A stretch of 64,000 nt of DNA from Fidelibacterota bacterium (lineage in GTDB: Bacteria > Fidelibacterota > Marinisomatia > SCGC-AAA003-L08 > D37C17). The DNA lies in contig JASMKZ010000003.1 of NCBI GenBank assembly GCA_030748955.1, positions 1 to 64,000 on the forward strand, given 5' to 3'. The notes below the pieces were generated by a model. The model saw nothing but the letters and a program-made list of their open reading frames with translations, had not been told where the DNA came from and ran no database searches. How positions within the stretch are numbered: the stretch's first letter is position 1; each line of letters starts with the position of its first letter. Below are positions 39,143-49,782 of this stretch, one piece after another. The position numbers and the translations under genes are program-made.

Positions 39143-40585
39143 TTATCTGCTTTTTCCATAGTCGATAGTATGATTATCAGTTAATATTGGAAATTGTGGT
39201 ATCGGGCTCTGATATGCTGCATTTTGATTTGATACGTGCATAGGTATTGAAGTTAAATTAATCGAATTGAATAATTCAAGATTAATCTGGATGTTATCAC
39301 TGTATTTATTAAATAGTTCCTTTATAATTGGATTTAAATATTCAATATCGCTGGTATTGGAAGATTTCGATTGTAATAATTTAGCACGTACACTAGTGGC
39401 AATAAAATGCTCTTTCCACATATCGACATATTGATTAATATATGGGTCATCATCATAGTTGAGCTCTAATGCTTCTTGTGTTAAGTAATAATTTCTAACC
39501 AGATCTGCAATTGCATTTTTAACTGCATCAGGAAATTCCGCTTTTGAGATTTTCTTTTTTCTAAAAACAAGAGGATGACTGTTTATTAAATTCTGCAAGT
39601 CAGACATTGTCCAATCTTTTCCATCTAGGTTAAATATTATTTCATTTTCATCGATATTCACGGAAGTGTATCCCCCACTTAGCACCAGATTATTTTCAGG
39701 CCAGATGGCTTTTTTGAATAATTCATTTTTTGAATTTTCAAATTGGAGCATCTCATAGTAGAGATTATTAATCAGCTTTGTAAATGAATTCTGACTAAAT
39801 TTTAATGTTTTATTATTCATAACTGCATGTATATAATCTGCATACTGCTCAATATTTCTCAGCTGGGTAAGGTGTTCCTTAACCTTTCTTAGGTATTCTC
39901 GCTGACTGCCCTCGGAGAGTCTTCTTTCTGACCGCCAACCTTCAACACGCATGATGATAGATGTACCATCTTTAATATTCAGAGGGCCAATAATCTCATG
40001 TTTATCTAATCTATTTGAAAAGATTGCCCGGTGTAAACGATAATTATGCTCCGAAAAGAATGAAACATTTCGGCGGACTATTTCTCCGGCATCAAACATA
40101 CTATTTATTATTTCTGCTGAATGGTTAAGATTCAGCAGTGTATCAGACACAACATCATTGGGCAATGTAATAAACGAGAGGTGGTATGTACGTTCAGCTG
40201 TTTTCAGGTAATTGTTTAATTCCTCACTACTTAGTGCATTAGACTGACTCTTAGCAAAGAAGAGCTTTTCCCGCATACTCTGTGTCTTCAGGCCATTAAG
40301 AAAATTGGAGATTGTATGTAGATTGAATAATGGCTCACCTTCAATAGCCAATAGCTTTTCAGCAATAAGAGAGTTTAGAACAATCTGTTTATGCACATTA
40401 TTTCCCTTACTGCAATAATCGGGTCTTAATACATATTCGGCTCTTTGTATAAATTCATTTTTTAATATTATATGATTATCTATTTGGGCAAGAACAGAAT
40501 TTTTAAAAGTAAATGGCTCACTTTTATTTGAAGTACAGCTATGAATAACTATTATAATGATGAGAAGGAGTGACTTATACATCAT
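39143..40585 (-). CDS. SurA/foldase-like lipoprotein, unknown role
   Basis: The 480-residue protein has a lipoprotein signal (VIHSC near residue 17). Its first part (SVLAQIDNHIILKNEFIQRAEYVL and LIAEKLLAIE) resembles the N-terminal helical domain of SurA-type chaperones and peptidyl-prolyl isomerases. I cannot place a clear parvulin domain; a second helical region with a similar pattern (KAEFPDAVKNAIADLVRNYYLTQEAL) appears near residues 345-375. I infer a periplasmic or inner-leaflet chaperone for the outer-membrane proteins encoded just upstream. The PorV-like gene ends 18 bp before it. Confidence 0.6.
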   Translation of the reverse strand: MMYKSLLLIIIIVIHSCTSNKSEPFTFKNSVLAQIDNHIILKNEFIQRAEYVLRPDYCSKGNNVHKQIVLNSLIAEKLLAIEGEPLFNLHTISNFLNGLKTQSMREKLFFAKSQSNALSSEELNNYLKTAERTYHLSFITLPNDVVSDTLLNLNHSAEIINSMFDAGEIVRRNVSFFSEHNYRLHRAIFSNRLDKHEIIGPLNIKDGTSIIMRVEGWRSERRLSEGSQREYLRKVKEHLTQLRNIEQYADYIHAVMNNKTLKFSQNSFTKLINNLYYEMLQFENSKNELFKKAIWPENNLVLSGGYTSVNIDENEIIFNLDGKDWTMSDLQNLINSHPLVFRKKKISKAEFPDAVKNAIADLVRNYYLTQEALELNYDDDPYINQYVDMWKEHFIATSVRAKLLQSKSSNTSDIEYLNPIIKELFNKYSDNIQINLELFNSINLTSIPMHVSNQNAAYQSPIPQFPILTDNHTIDYGKSR

Positions 40586-40603
40586 CCAGGGAATTGATTC
40601 TTA

Positions 40604-41635
40604 TTAAAACGTGAGACTCAGGGTATAATTATGTGTATTATCAAACGTCCAAATGGTTCGATAACAATAATCCAGCTTAATGCCTTCACCACTTTTCAAC
40701 TGATATTTCATACCTGCTCCAAAAGCCGGTCCGAATTCTCCGTCAACCATGAATATACCCTTTAATCCTGAACGCAGGTAAAATTTTGTTCTAGCGCTTG
40801 GAGCAAAGGTAAACTGAGAGCCCAGATTCAAGTACTCACTGTTATTATTTGAATGGATGGCATCCACAGCTAGAATTAATTCCGAAGTCTGGCTAACCCA
40901 TGGTTTAGCTGATAGCCCAATACGGAACAGTAGAGGCAGTTCCCATCCCTGAGTTTTGAACTGACCTTCTACATTGCCATAATTACCATATTCTGAGGAT
41001 ATATCAATGGGGTTTAACAAATCAATTCCGCCATATTTTATTTTAGTGCCATAATTTGAAATGCTCATACCTATTCTAATACCATCTTTCTGGGCATCTG
41101 TCATTGAAAGAAAAGGTGTATTGATAAGAACCCCTAAATCAATGGCTGCAGCACCGGCACTACTATGCCATATTTTCGATGATATGTATTTCACGCTGGT
41201 GCCAAAAGAAAACCAGTTAACAAACTTTTTTGCATATGATAATCCAATAGAATATTCCTTTGGATGATAATATTCTCCAGTTCCATCCTGATTTTCAATG
41301 TTTGTCACTTCAATGCTCCCATAATCTAGATAGTTAAGGCTAATTCCGACGCTATTGGCATTATCAATCTTTATGGCAGATGCAATAATGTACCGATTGG
41401 TTTCTGCTATCCAGGGTTCATGAATTAACAGTAGTTCATTCTGATTGAGGTATACAATATTTGCAGGGTTCCAATAGATGGAGGTTACATCATGGGTCAT
41501 ACATACATAGGCCCCGCCCATGGCAGAAGCAGCACTGCCTACATCGATTTCAATAAAATTTGCAGATGTAGTTCCATTTCTATTCTGAGCAAATAAACTT
41601 GAGAAGATTATTATGGATGTAATAATTCTATACAT
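40604..41635 (-). CDS. PorV/PorQ-like outer-membrane beta-barrel protein
   Basis: The 343-residue protein has a signal peptide (ending SLFAQ) and then FIEIDVGSAASAMGGAYVCMTHDVTSIYWNPAN, the typical start of the PorV/UPF0164 family. It ends in a strand with terminal Phe (YTLSLTF). PorV takes part in type IX secretion by shuttling cargo from the translocon to the surface. This copy lies 9 bp after the gene for a secreted protein with a T9SS-like C-terminus, so it may serve that protein alone. Confidence 0.8.
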   Translation of the reverse strand: MYRIITSIIIFSSLFAQNRNGTTSANFIEIDVGSAASAMGGAYVCMTHDVTSIYWNPANIVYLNQNELLLIHEPWIAETNRYIIASAIKIDNANSVGISLNYLDYGSIEVTNIENQDGTGEYYHPKEYSIGLSYAKKFVNWFSFGTSVKYISSKIWHSSAGAAAIDLGVLINTPFLSMTDAQKDGIRIGMSISNYGTKIKYGGIDLLNPIDISSEYGNYGNVEGQFKTQGWELPLLFRIGLSAKPWVSQTSELILAVDAIHSNNNSEYLNLGSQFTFAPSARTKFYLRSGLKGIFMVDGEFGPAFGAGMKYQLKSGEGIKLDYCYRTIWTFDNTHNYTLSLTF

Positions 41636-41644
41636 ATTAAACTA

Positions 41645-44600
41645 CTACTTTATCACTCCAAACTTACCAACTTTTGACCCTACTGACCCTTCAGTGAAAG
41701 ATTCAACATGGTACACATACATTCCAGCAGAGACTTCCAACCCCTCATTGGTGAGCAGGTCCCAGTATGCAATACCCTTATTTGTAGAATTAAATACATA
41801 TATTTCATCTACTAGAACTCCGCTTATGGTATATATTTTTATCTTACATCTGGCTGGCAAGTGTGTGAACATTAATTTTCTTCGCTGATTAAGATCACTG
41901 TTTAATATTGCCTCTTCAAAGACATTGGTTCCCACGTATGGATTGGGTACAACCCTGATGTCATCTAAAGAATTATTTTCCACTTGAACGTTTATACTGT
42001 CCTGAAACGAGAATGTCTGAAAATGAAGCGTGTCAGTTGACCAGAATGGACGTTTAAACTCAATTGAATATACATCCCCCGGATCGGGGTAAGTACTCTC
42101 CAGTATCCCTCTAAAATCAATAACAAAACTAGTTCCCAGCCACTTTCCGTCATTATCAACCGAGCCCACCAATACAAGATCTTTTAATTTATCATATTCT
42201 CCATTGCCATCCTGATCATGAACAACAAGACTCGCATTGTGATTAAAAGACATATTTTTTACTTTAAAATCAAATATTGAATTCAAGAGTAATGCATTAG
42301 CATTAGGTGTTAGACCATTATGATCATAAATAAAATCAGATTGTAGTACTTTATCTTCAATATAAAGATTATCTGAACTTAAAAATGTAATCTCAAAGTC
42401 CCAAGGGACAATTTTTGATTCCCTGTGATCGATATAAGGGAAAGGTAAAATAATGATTTCTTTATCTGGTGAAAAAACTTCGTACCATCCTTGTGATTTA
42501 ATGACTGCTGACTCAACATCCTGCACAATAGTCAACTGAAGCCCTTCAAAAATGTCTGTGATAATATCTTTTGATGTGTTGAGTGTCCAATAATCACTAC
42601 CTGATTCAAAAATGATATTCTGATTTATGGACTTGGGGTCTCCTGCTTCGCTATACCCTCCTGTTTCACTGTATACAAGACTCAGGCTATCACCTGATCG
42701 GGAAAATATTTCAAATCCACTAGTTACAATCATAAGAGGCAAGGTATTACTATTATTGAACAATGTATCATTTTGGAAGGTGAGATAATAATCCATATTA
42801 TCCTTGATTAAATCTTTAGCCATAATATTTACTGAAATCTCACCCGTTCCCAATAGGTCCTGATTGCTTACATTAATAGTTGGTTCAATAAAACTCGAAG
42901 AAGGTACACGGGGAATGACAACCGCCACATTGGGTCCAGATCCTACAACATATTCATTATCATCCAAATCGATGATCCAATTATTCTCTGAAGGCGGTAT
43001 GCCATAAATCAACTCTTCTGTGGGAGCTAAACCATAATCGTATGCAACTAATGCATAATAATATGTTCTCCCATTTTGCACATCTGTATCAATAAAATGA
43101 TGTTTGAGCCCACTATCATCTCCCATATAGTAACCGGTACCGAATACTGGAGCAAAGTTTGAAAAGCCTGTTACTCCGTCAATCTTATCACACTGAAATA
43201 TTGGCAGATTAAACAGGTCATCTCCAAAACCATCTGTAATTAACTGAGAGTCTTTGAAATATTTATCTGTTGCTTTATATATTTTATAGCCTTCAAAATC
43301 ATACTGAAGTGAATCAGGTAAAAACTGATCTCGTGATGATTCTGCAACATTATTCCATGACAAAATTACCTGACCATCTCCAGCTTCTGCATAGAGAGTG
43401 GGCATTCTAGGCGGTGTTGCAAAACGGTAATCCGTTTCATAAATAAGCTGGACCGTTGTTTTCAGTTGAAATAATGCCGGTGCATCAATTGAAGTCTCTC
43501 CAGGGGATCCTACGAGGGGGTCAAAGCTGTGAAGTTCTGCCATTGAAATACGCTCTGTCTGGCCTGATAAAAGTGAAAATGTGCCGGATGCAAAAAGTTC
43601 AACTAAGTTTGAAGGAGTAGCAGAATATTGAACAAGCACGGTATCTGCCATCATTTCATATAAAAGAGAATCGTTATAAAACCAGACGCCATTATTGCTG
43701 GGTAATTTGCCTCCTTCATCTATGGCAAACAGCTGAAATGTAGTCAAACCAATCATATCTGACTCTGAAATATCAGTTTCTCCAAAATTAGGTTCACATC
43801 CTCGGCCTTCTGCGCAGTCAGGCTCACCATTACATTCGCCTTCATCGGGACCACTGTAATTCAAGTCTCCTGGTCCTATACCATCTAACCCAACGTCATC
43901 ATTAGGATTACATGAACCATCATCATTGATGGTACTACTAGTCCAATCCTGATCCTCATCTCCTGACCAATGAGCTTTAAGGTCCGATTCTTCCAGATTA
44001 TAAAATTCTAAGAACTGATTTACATCAGAAATACCACCAAATGGATTTTCTTCCCAAAAACCTTTGTCGTAGCTCCTGCTTTCATCTACAAGACCATCCT
44101 CATCATTGTCAGTATTATCAGTGGATATACCTGGGCTTTCTAAAAATGCAAAGCCCATAATACCGGGGACAACTGTTCCAAGGCCAACACCATCAATATC
44201 CCATGAATATGATAAATCCAAATAGGTGTCAAAATATCCCACTTCATCTGTATTTCCATCTGATCCAATGGCATTATCCACCCAATATCCAAATGAGACC
44301 TCATTGATATCAAAATCAGATATATTGGTGATATTGTATTCAAAGAACAGTGCATTTTTCACCAGTGGATTATTCCATTGGAATCCACGTGTTTCCACAC
44401 GAATTCCTAGACCACCCCAGGGTAGTCCCGAACCGGCAGAGGCATCACTCTGTATCAATTTACCAGGCCGAGGATAATATTTATAATCAGGCCCCTGAAG
44501 ATTTTCCTGGTCCTGTGCATCGTTGGCAACAAAATAGGTTTCCAGGTCCGCATACTGAACCCCTTTACCAAAGCGTCCATCCCAAACACCTTTCCATTTT

Positions 44601-45145
44601 GTATCATTTCCAGAAGCAGGCCATCCTTGTGTCGGCCAACTACCCGGCTTATCACTCATAGCCGGTTCATCCTGATCCGGATTAAAATATCCAAATGGTG
44701 GATAAAATCCCCAGTCTAATGTATTTGAAGGGTTATGATCCATCTCTTCACGATAACTGGTCTGCAGAAAATAAACTTCATGCTTAGAAATACTTTGGTC
44801 TTCAATCTGCCCTAAATCATCAATAATAACCGTATCCACTGTTGTTGGATTATTATCATCCTGTATATACACCTTGGCTGCAATTAAAAGGCCAATACCA
44901 TCCACCATTCTAGTGCCTGTTCCGTCATCAGGCCAAATGGATACATTGTCCAGTCCTCCAGGTGCCCAGTCTGATAATTCCGTGGTATTCTGGAAGTAGA
45001 GCAAGATTCGATTCCCATCCATATGCGATGCCCTAATTGCACTTGGGTCGCCGGCCAAATCATCTGGACCAGCATAGTCAGATTGACCTGTTAACAGGAT
45101 GAGAAATATTAATAAGCTTACGTATTTACTGAAATATTTTCTCAT
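41645..45145 (-). CDS. Large secreted protein with T9SS-type C-terminal domain
   Basis: The 1166-residue protein has a signal peptide (MRKYFSKYVSLLIFLILLTGQS). The first third is rich in Trp, Asp and Gly. An Asp-rich calcium-binding-like stretch (TDNTDNDEDGLVDESRS) lies near residue 350. A fibronectin-like segment (ILSWNNVAESS) occurs near 590. The end (VVPNPYVG, LPARCKIKIYTISGVLVDE, GMYVYHVES) is a T9SS-type sorting/adhesion domain. I know no function for the main part. It overlaps the TonB receptor gene by 4 bp (ATGA) and occupies the place SusD has in Bacteroidetes loci, so a surface glycan-binding partner is my inference. Confidence 0.7.
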   Translation of the reverse strand: MRKYFSKYVSLLIFLILLTGQSDYAGPDDLAGDPSAIRASHMDGNRILLYFQNTTELSDWAPGGLDNVSIWPDDGTGTRMVDGIGLLIAAKVYIQDDNNPTTVDTVIIDDLGQIEDQSISKHEVYFLQTSYREEMDHNPSNTLDWGFYPPFGYFNPDQDEPAMSDKPGSWPTQGWPASGNDTKWKGVWDGRFGKGVQYADLETYFVANDAQDQENLQGPDYKYYPRPGKLIQSDASAGSGLPWGGLGIRVETRGFQWNNPLVKNALFFEYNITNISDFDINEVSFGYWVDNAIGSDGNTDEVGYFDTYLDLSYSWDIDGVGLGTVVPGIMGFAFLESPGISTDNTDNDEDGLVDESRSYDKGFWEENPFGGISDVNQFLEFYNLEESDLKAHWSGDEDQDWTSSTINDDGSCNPNDDVGLDGIGPGDLNYSGPDEGECNGEPDCAEGRGCEPNFGETDISESDMIGLTTFQLFAIDEGGKLPSNNGVWFYNDSLLYEMMADTVLVQYSATPSNLVELFASGTFSLLSGQTERISMAELHSFDPLVGSPGETSIDAPALFQLKTTVQLIYETDYRFATPPRMPTLYAEAGDGQVILSWNNVAESSRDQFLPDSLQYDFEGYKIYKATDKYFKDSQLITDGFGDDLFNLPIFQCDKIDGVTGFSNFAPVFGTGYYMGDDSGLKHHFIDTDVQNGRTYYYALVAYDYGLAPTEELIYGIPPSENNWIIDLDDNEYVVGSGPNVAVVIPRVPSSSFIEPTINVSNQDLLGTGEISVNIMAKDLIKDNMDYYLTFQNDTLFNNSNTLPLMIVTSGFEIFSRSGDSLSLVYSETGGYSEAGDPKSINQNIIFESGSDYWTLNTSKDIITDIFEGLQLTIVQDVESAVIKSQGWYEVFSPDKEIIILPFPYIDHRESKIVPWDFEITFLSSDNLYIEDKVLQSDFIYDHNGLTPNANALLLNSIFDFKVKNMSFNHNASLVVHDQDGNGEYDKLKDLVLVGSVDNDGKWLGTSFVIDFRGILESTYPDPGDVYSIEFKRPFWSTDTLHFQTFSFQDSINVQVENNSLDDIRVVPNPYVGTNVFEEAILNSDLNQRRKLMFTHLPARCKIKIYTISGVLVDEIYVFNSTNKGIAYWDLLTNEGLEVSAGMYVYHVESFTEGSVGSKVGKFGVIK

Positions 45146-48100
45146 TTATAACTGATAGCTAAATTCAGCTTTATCTGCCTTGGAGCAGAGTACATGGCAG
45201 GATTCTCATATTGATCGTATACATCCGTAAAGGTACTTCTGTACCCCAGAATTTCAGTTGAATTTACAATATTGCTATATGCCCTTCCTGTTTTTGGATA
45301 CACCCAAATATCGTTTAATGTATCAAATAAATTATATATTGAGAATGACAGCCTGGCCTCTAAATCATTATTTTTCCATAAACGATAGTAGCCAGTAACA
45401 TCAACACTGTAGTTGGCAGGCTTGTAATCATTGTTGGGAAGCAGGTTAATAAGTGCAGTGACAGATTGAGAAACGGGTTCAAAAGTATAAGGAGTCCCTG
45501 AATTATAATATGCTGTTGCTGTTAATCCAAAATCATCTCTATTATACGCCAATGTTGTATTAAAAGTATGCCTTTGATCCCAACTCATGGGAATCAGTTT
45601 TGAAACAGGGTCCTTATTCTCACCTTCACGATTAAAGGATTGAAGAGGTGTATCTGCATTCCCCCGAGTGTATTGAAGCGTATAATTGCAATAGATGGCA
45701 AGGGCATTAAAGTTAACATCATACTTTAATTCTAATCCCCTTACATTACCATAGTCTTTATTTGAGTAGAGACCATATTTCACCTGATTGTATGTCTTCA
45801 AAACTTTTGTACCAAGAAGATTATATATATCCCGATAAAACATATTTATTTCTAGCGCCATAAGAGCATTTAGTTTTTGCCATAATCCAATTTCATAGGT
45901 CACTGTTTTTTCAGCTTCAATATTGGGATTTCCCAAAACGGTTTCATAATCACCTGTAGGCACAATCCAGTTGTTATGAGCATACATTGAATACATTGGC
46001 GGCATTTGGAAAAAATGACCATAACTGAAATGAACAATTGCAGCATCAGCTACCTGGTATGCAATCCCCAGTCTGGGGCTCCAAAAGGAAAATTCATTAG
46101 CCACCAAACTATCTGATTGAGAAACATTACTAATGGTATTTGCAGGATTCCTGTAATCAGAAGGATAGTAGCAGTTGGGGTTGAAATAGTCATACCTTAA
46201 GCCCAGATTTATTACCATTTCATCATATTCTGCTTTATCCTGTATAAAAAAAGAAAATTCACTTGGATTAACATCAAAGATGTCATCATCGGGAGATTGA
46301 ATTGAGTCTGGTTGAATATAGGCAGAATAGACCCCAACAAGGCTGGAGTCTGGATTTTCAATAATAAGATACTCTTTGTTATTAATTTTATAATCAGAAT
46401 AGTCAAGACCCGTTTTCAAACTATGGTTCCTATTCAATTGCATATTTAGTTTAATGCTTGATGTATGTTCCGTGGTCGTTCTACGGGTATGAGATTTGTC
46501 CATCCCCCCTGTTGAAAAACCCGGTACACCTGCAGAATAATTATCTGATATATAGCCCGTGCTATAGGGGTTTTTAAATAAGTAGCGCCCATAATAGTTT
46601 GACGTATATGAATGCTTCCCTTCAATAAAAAAAGAGCGGGTGATCATATAGTTCCACTGCATAGCCGTTAAGGAGTTACTGCTTTCACTTTTTGGTAAAC
46701 CAAAAGGATTATATTTATAGTAATGATTATACTCAATCCAATTATTTTTATTCCTTGAATGCAATATGGAAAAACGAAGATCATCAATAATGTGAAATGT
46801 AATTTTGCTAAACAGAGAGGAATTTTTTGTTGCATTCAAGGGTACAAATATGTCTGAAGGAGTTCCAATATGGTATCCAATATCTACACCTGGTATAAAT
46901 ATTGTATTTTTATATGGGTTATTCATATCAGTGGTGTTTTCATAATAATCACCCAGCGCAATGCACTGAGTTTTACTCATTTTTTCTCTGACTGTATAAT
47001 TCTCAATAAATGTTCCACTTAATTCTCTTTCACAATAGAGTTGATTATGGGTTGGAATGATACCTTGATTAAATGAACATACCGACAGTAAAATCTCACA
47101 TTCTCCATATTCATTGACGCATACGGATTCATCAAATATATAATGATTTTCTTCATCCAAAATAGCTACACCCTTGCTACTCATACAGTGGGATTCCATT
47201 TCATGTTCCCCCGTATGTTCAGATAGCCAACTGCTAGATGAGTCGCTGAGATAATTGCTCTTATCGGTTGGATTAAAGTAATGTAGCCCATTTAAGTGAT
47301 TATAGTTATCTTCTAACCTGTAATTAACAAAAAAGTTAACTTTACCTTTGATGATTGGGCCACTGAGCTGAAAACGATAATCTAGGCTTCTATTCTCATC
47401 AAGCTGATCTATTCCCGGAAAAACTTCAACGTTTGACGTAATATAATTTGCATATCCGGATTGCAGAGAGGTCTTAAATTCGTCACCACCAGATTTAGTT
47501 ACCTGGTTAACAACGCCACTCATTGCTTTGCCATACTCTGCATTGAATGTGCCGGTAATTACCTCCAATTCGCTGACTGAGCCAGTTTCAAGCTCTGTCG
47601 TGCTAGATGAACCACCATATACCTCATCAACTTTAATGCCGTCAACAAGGTAGGTAACTTCTGTACTGCGCCCACCCCTGAAATGGCCTGCTACAATACC
47701 CGCCTGCATACCTATAATTTGCCCAATGTTTTCAACTGGCATAATATCAATTTGATCAGAGGATATATTCTTTACTGAACTGGTTTGATCTTTTTTAATT
47801 GAAACCTGGTCTGCCTTTACCACTACCACATCACCTTCCAATACTGATGGAGCCATCTTAAGGGTTAATGGAGTAGTACGGTTAACCGAAACCCGTACTT
47901 CTTCAATCATTGCGTTCTTATACCCAATCATACTTAGAGAAAGATTGTATGAGCCAGGCGGGAGATTAAGAAGAAAAAAATCTCCATTTATATCCGTGGC
48001 TGTCCCCAGATTAGTTCCAAGGAGCATAATATTCACTCCGATTAAAGCCTCTGAAGTTTCCACATCAGATATTTTACCTGTAATCTTGCCAGTAGTCTGA

Positions 48101-48162
48101 GATAGACAAACTGTTGTAATTAGATTACTCAAAAAAAACAATGTTAATATTCTTAATTTCAT
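45142..48162 (-). CDS. TonB-dependent outer-membrane receptor with carboxypeptidase-regulatory domain
   Basis: This active outer-membrane importer is powered by TonB. Of its 1006 residues, a signal peptide (cleaved near CLSQ-TT) precedes a carboxypeptidase-regulatory-like domain (about 24-105; TDINGDFFLLNLPPGSY). The plug follows (about 125-240; GMQAGIVAGHFRGGRSTEVTYLVDG), then a 22-strand-type barrel. A long Cys-containing loop near residues 325-390 is unusual. The start is close to SusC-like proteins, but no SusD gene is nearby. Its position in the laminarin region suggests laminari-oligosaccharide uptake. It follows a GH16 gene by 63 bp and overlaps the next gene. Confidence 0.88.
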   Translation of the reverse strand: MKLRILTLFFLSNLITTVCLSQTTGKITGKISDVETSEALIGVNIMLLGTNLGTATDINGDFFLLNLPPGSYNLSLSMIGYKNAMIEEVRVSVNRTTPLTLKMAPSVLEGDVVVVKADQVSIKKDQTSSVKNISSDQIDIMPVENIGQIIGMQAGIVAGHFRGGRSTEVTYLVDGIKVDEVYGGSSSTTELETGSVSELEVITGTFNAEYGKAMSGVVNQVTKSGGDEFKTSLQSGYANYITSNVEVFPGIDQLDENRSLDYRFQLSGPIIKGKVNFFVNYRLEDNYNHLNGLHYFNPTDKSNYLSDSSSSWLSEHTGEHEMESHCMSSKGVAILDEENHYIFDESVCVNEYGECEILLSVCSFNQGIIPTHNQLYCERELSGTFIENYTVREKMSKTQCIALGDYYENTTDMNNPYKNTIFIPGVDIGYHIGTPSDIFVPLNATKNSSLFSKITFHIIDDLRFSILHSRNKNNWIEYNHYYKYNPFGLPKSESSNSLTAMQWNYMITRSFFIEGKHSYTSNYYGRYLFKNPYSTGYISDNYSAGVPGFSTGGMDKSHTRRTTTEHTSSIKLNMQLNRNHSLKTGLDYSDYKINNKEYLIIENPDSSLVGVYSAYIQPDSIQSPDDDIFDVNPSEFSFFIQDKAEYDEMVINLGLRYDYFNPNCYYPSDYRNPANTISNVSQSDSLVANEFSFWSPRLGIAYQVADAAIVHFSYGHFFQMPPMYSMYAHNNWIVPTGDYETVLGNPNIEAEKTVTYEIGLWQKLNALMALEINMFYRDIYNLLGTKVLKTYNQVKYGLYSNKDYGNVRGLELKYDVNFNALAIYCNYTLQYTRGNADTPLQSFNREGENKDPVSKLIPMSWDQRHTFNTTLAYNRDDFGLTATAYYNSGTPYTFEPVSQSVTALINLLPNNDYKPANYSVDVTGYYRLWKNNDLEARLSFSIYNLFDTLNDIWVYPKTGRAYSNIVNSTEILGYRSTFTDVYDQYENPAMYSAPRQIKLNLAISYK

Positions 48163-48225
48163 TAATCTGAACTCAAATAAATATCATTCTATTCATTATT
48201 ACAATGACTTGCTCATAAAAATACT

Positions 48226-49782
48226 TTAATCACATGGCTGCTTATATACTTTAACATAATCAACAATGAACTCAACGGGGAATATTTCAGGTGATACTGT
48301 TCCTCCCCAGGTGCCCCCAATTGCTAAATTTATCAATAAATTAAATTTCTGATCAAATGGCCACAGTTCAAAGCCAGAGCCAAGATTATCATATGTTAAT
48401 ATTATCTGTCCATCAACAAAAAATATAATTTTGTCTTTCCTCCAAATCATTGAATAGATATGTGAGGTGCTAATATCTCCTACAGTTTTAGATTTTGTCT
48501 GTGACTGCGGCATACCATCATTATCAGGATGATTTGGATCAAAATTTGTATTATAAATAGCATTATGAATAGATGAATGTACATTATTTGGGTCTTTACC
48601 AACATATTCCATAATATCTATTTCCCCGCTTGCAGGCCACTCCCCGTAAATATTTTCAGTAGGCAGCATCCAGATAGCAGGCCAGGTTCCTTCTCCAAGT
48701 GGCAGCTGCGCTTTGACTTCTACTTTAGCATATTGCCAATCTCCTTTATGCTTTGTAGTTATTCTGCCAGAGGTATAAAGTGCATCAGCTACACCATTAT
48801 CATCAGGGTCATATGTTTCTCTGAGTGCTCGAATGTGTAATTTACCATCTGCCAGATAAATATTATCAATTTCATCTGTGTAAGCCTGCTTTTCTTCGTT
48901 AAATGCCCCAGCTGGCCATTTTTCAATATTCCATTTATCAAGATCCAATTCATCACCATCAAATTCGTCTTGCCAGACCAGTTCGTATTCTACATATGAG
49001 TCGCCTCCACACACACCACAATCATCTTCTACAGCACTGCCACCACATTCACCACTACAATCTAAGACTGCATCACCATCACATTCTCCTGTGCAGTCTA
49101 CAATTGCATCACCTCCACACTTGCCCTCACAATCACGACAATCATCCTTGCAATTGTTAGCAACAACCCAGTCACCGCAATTTCCACATACGTCAGTAAT
49201 ATTACTCCCGCCGCACTGCCCTGCACAGTCTTCTCTTCTCCCATCGCAGTCACATCTACCTTCCTGAATACCTGTACAGCCGCATTCATATATTGCCCCT
49301 AGTCCATTGCAAATGCCACATTCATCGAATATTCCCGAAGGGCAGGAGCAACCAAAGAGATCATAAACATTTCCATCACAAATACCACAAATATCCTCAA
49401 CTGCATTGCCACCGCAAACTCCTGAACAATCAAGTCCATTTTCATCTAAATTATTACCAGTTGCTATGCAATTTCCATCACAGTCATAATTACTATCTAA
49501 GATTCCATCATCATCCATATCAAATATGGTCCCATCACACACGCCACATTCATCTACAACAGCAGAGCCGCCGCATTCACCGGCACAATCAACATCAACA
49601 AGGCAGTTATCATCACAGTCATAGTTCTCTTCAGCAAATTCACAGCTATCATCATCCAAATTTGCACTTACATCAAAGTTACATGCCGTTTTTTTTGTAC
49701 ATCCAGGGACTTCACTGATCTGCGGATTGTTACAATAAATACACAGCAGCAGAAAAATGATTATATAGAAGGTTTTATACAT
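48226..49782 (-). CDS. GH16 endo-beta-1,3-glucanase with long Cys-rich repeat stalk, lipoprotein
   Basis: The 518-residue protein begins with a lipoprotein signal (LLLC, Cys14, or CIYC, Cys17). Residues 28-260 hold 37 Cys in short repeats such as CGGSAVVDECGVCDG and CSGECGGSAVEDDCGVCGG. The first module (CTKKTACNFDVSANLDDDSC) is of a kind seen in marine FCB-group surface proteins. The GH16 domain follows (265-518), with WQDEFDGDELDLDKW and the active site E387-I-D389-I-M-E392. The repeats probably form a disulfide-braced stalk that holds the enzyme away from the outer membrane. It is the first gene of the run that leads into the TonB receptor, 63 bp away. Confidence 0.92.
   Translation of the reverse strand: MYKTFYIIIFLLLCIYCNNPQISEVPGCTKKTACNFDVSANLDDDSCEFAEENYDCDDNCLVDVDCAGECGGSAVVDECGVCDGTIFDMDDDGILDSNYDCDGNCIATGNNLDENGLDCSGVCGGNAVEDICGICDGNVYDLFGCSCPSGIFDECGICNGLGAIYECGCTGIQEGRCDCDGRREDCAGQCGGSNITDVCGNCGDWVVANNCKDDCRDCEGKCGGDAIVDCTGECDGDAVLDCSGECGGSAVEDDCGVCGGDSYVEYELVWQDEFDGDELDLDKWNIEKWPAGAFNEEKQAYTDEIDNIYLADGKLHIRALRETYDPDDNGVADALYTSGRITTKHKGDWQYAKVEVKAQLPLGEGTWPAIWMLPTENIYGEWPASGEIDIMEYVGKDPNNVHSSIHNAIYNTNFDPNHPDNDGMPQSQTKSKTVGDISTSHIYSMIWRKDKIIFFVDGQIILTYDNLGSGFELWPFDQKFNLLINLAIGGTWGGTVSPEIFPVEFIVDYVKVYKQPCD

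Noticed and set aside
49293-49718. 141-residue His-rich frame on the plus strand
   Set aside because: It is the antisense shadow of the Cys/Asp-rich repeats of the GH16 stalk gene and shows no protein features of its own.
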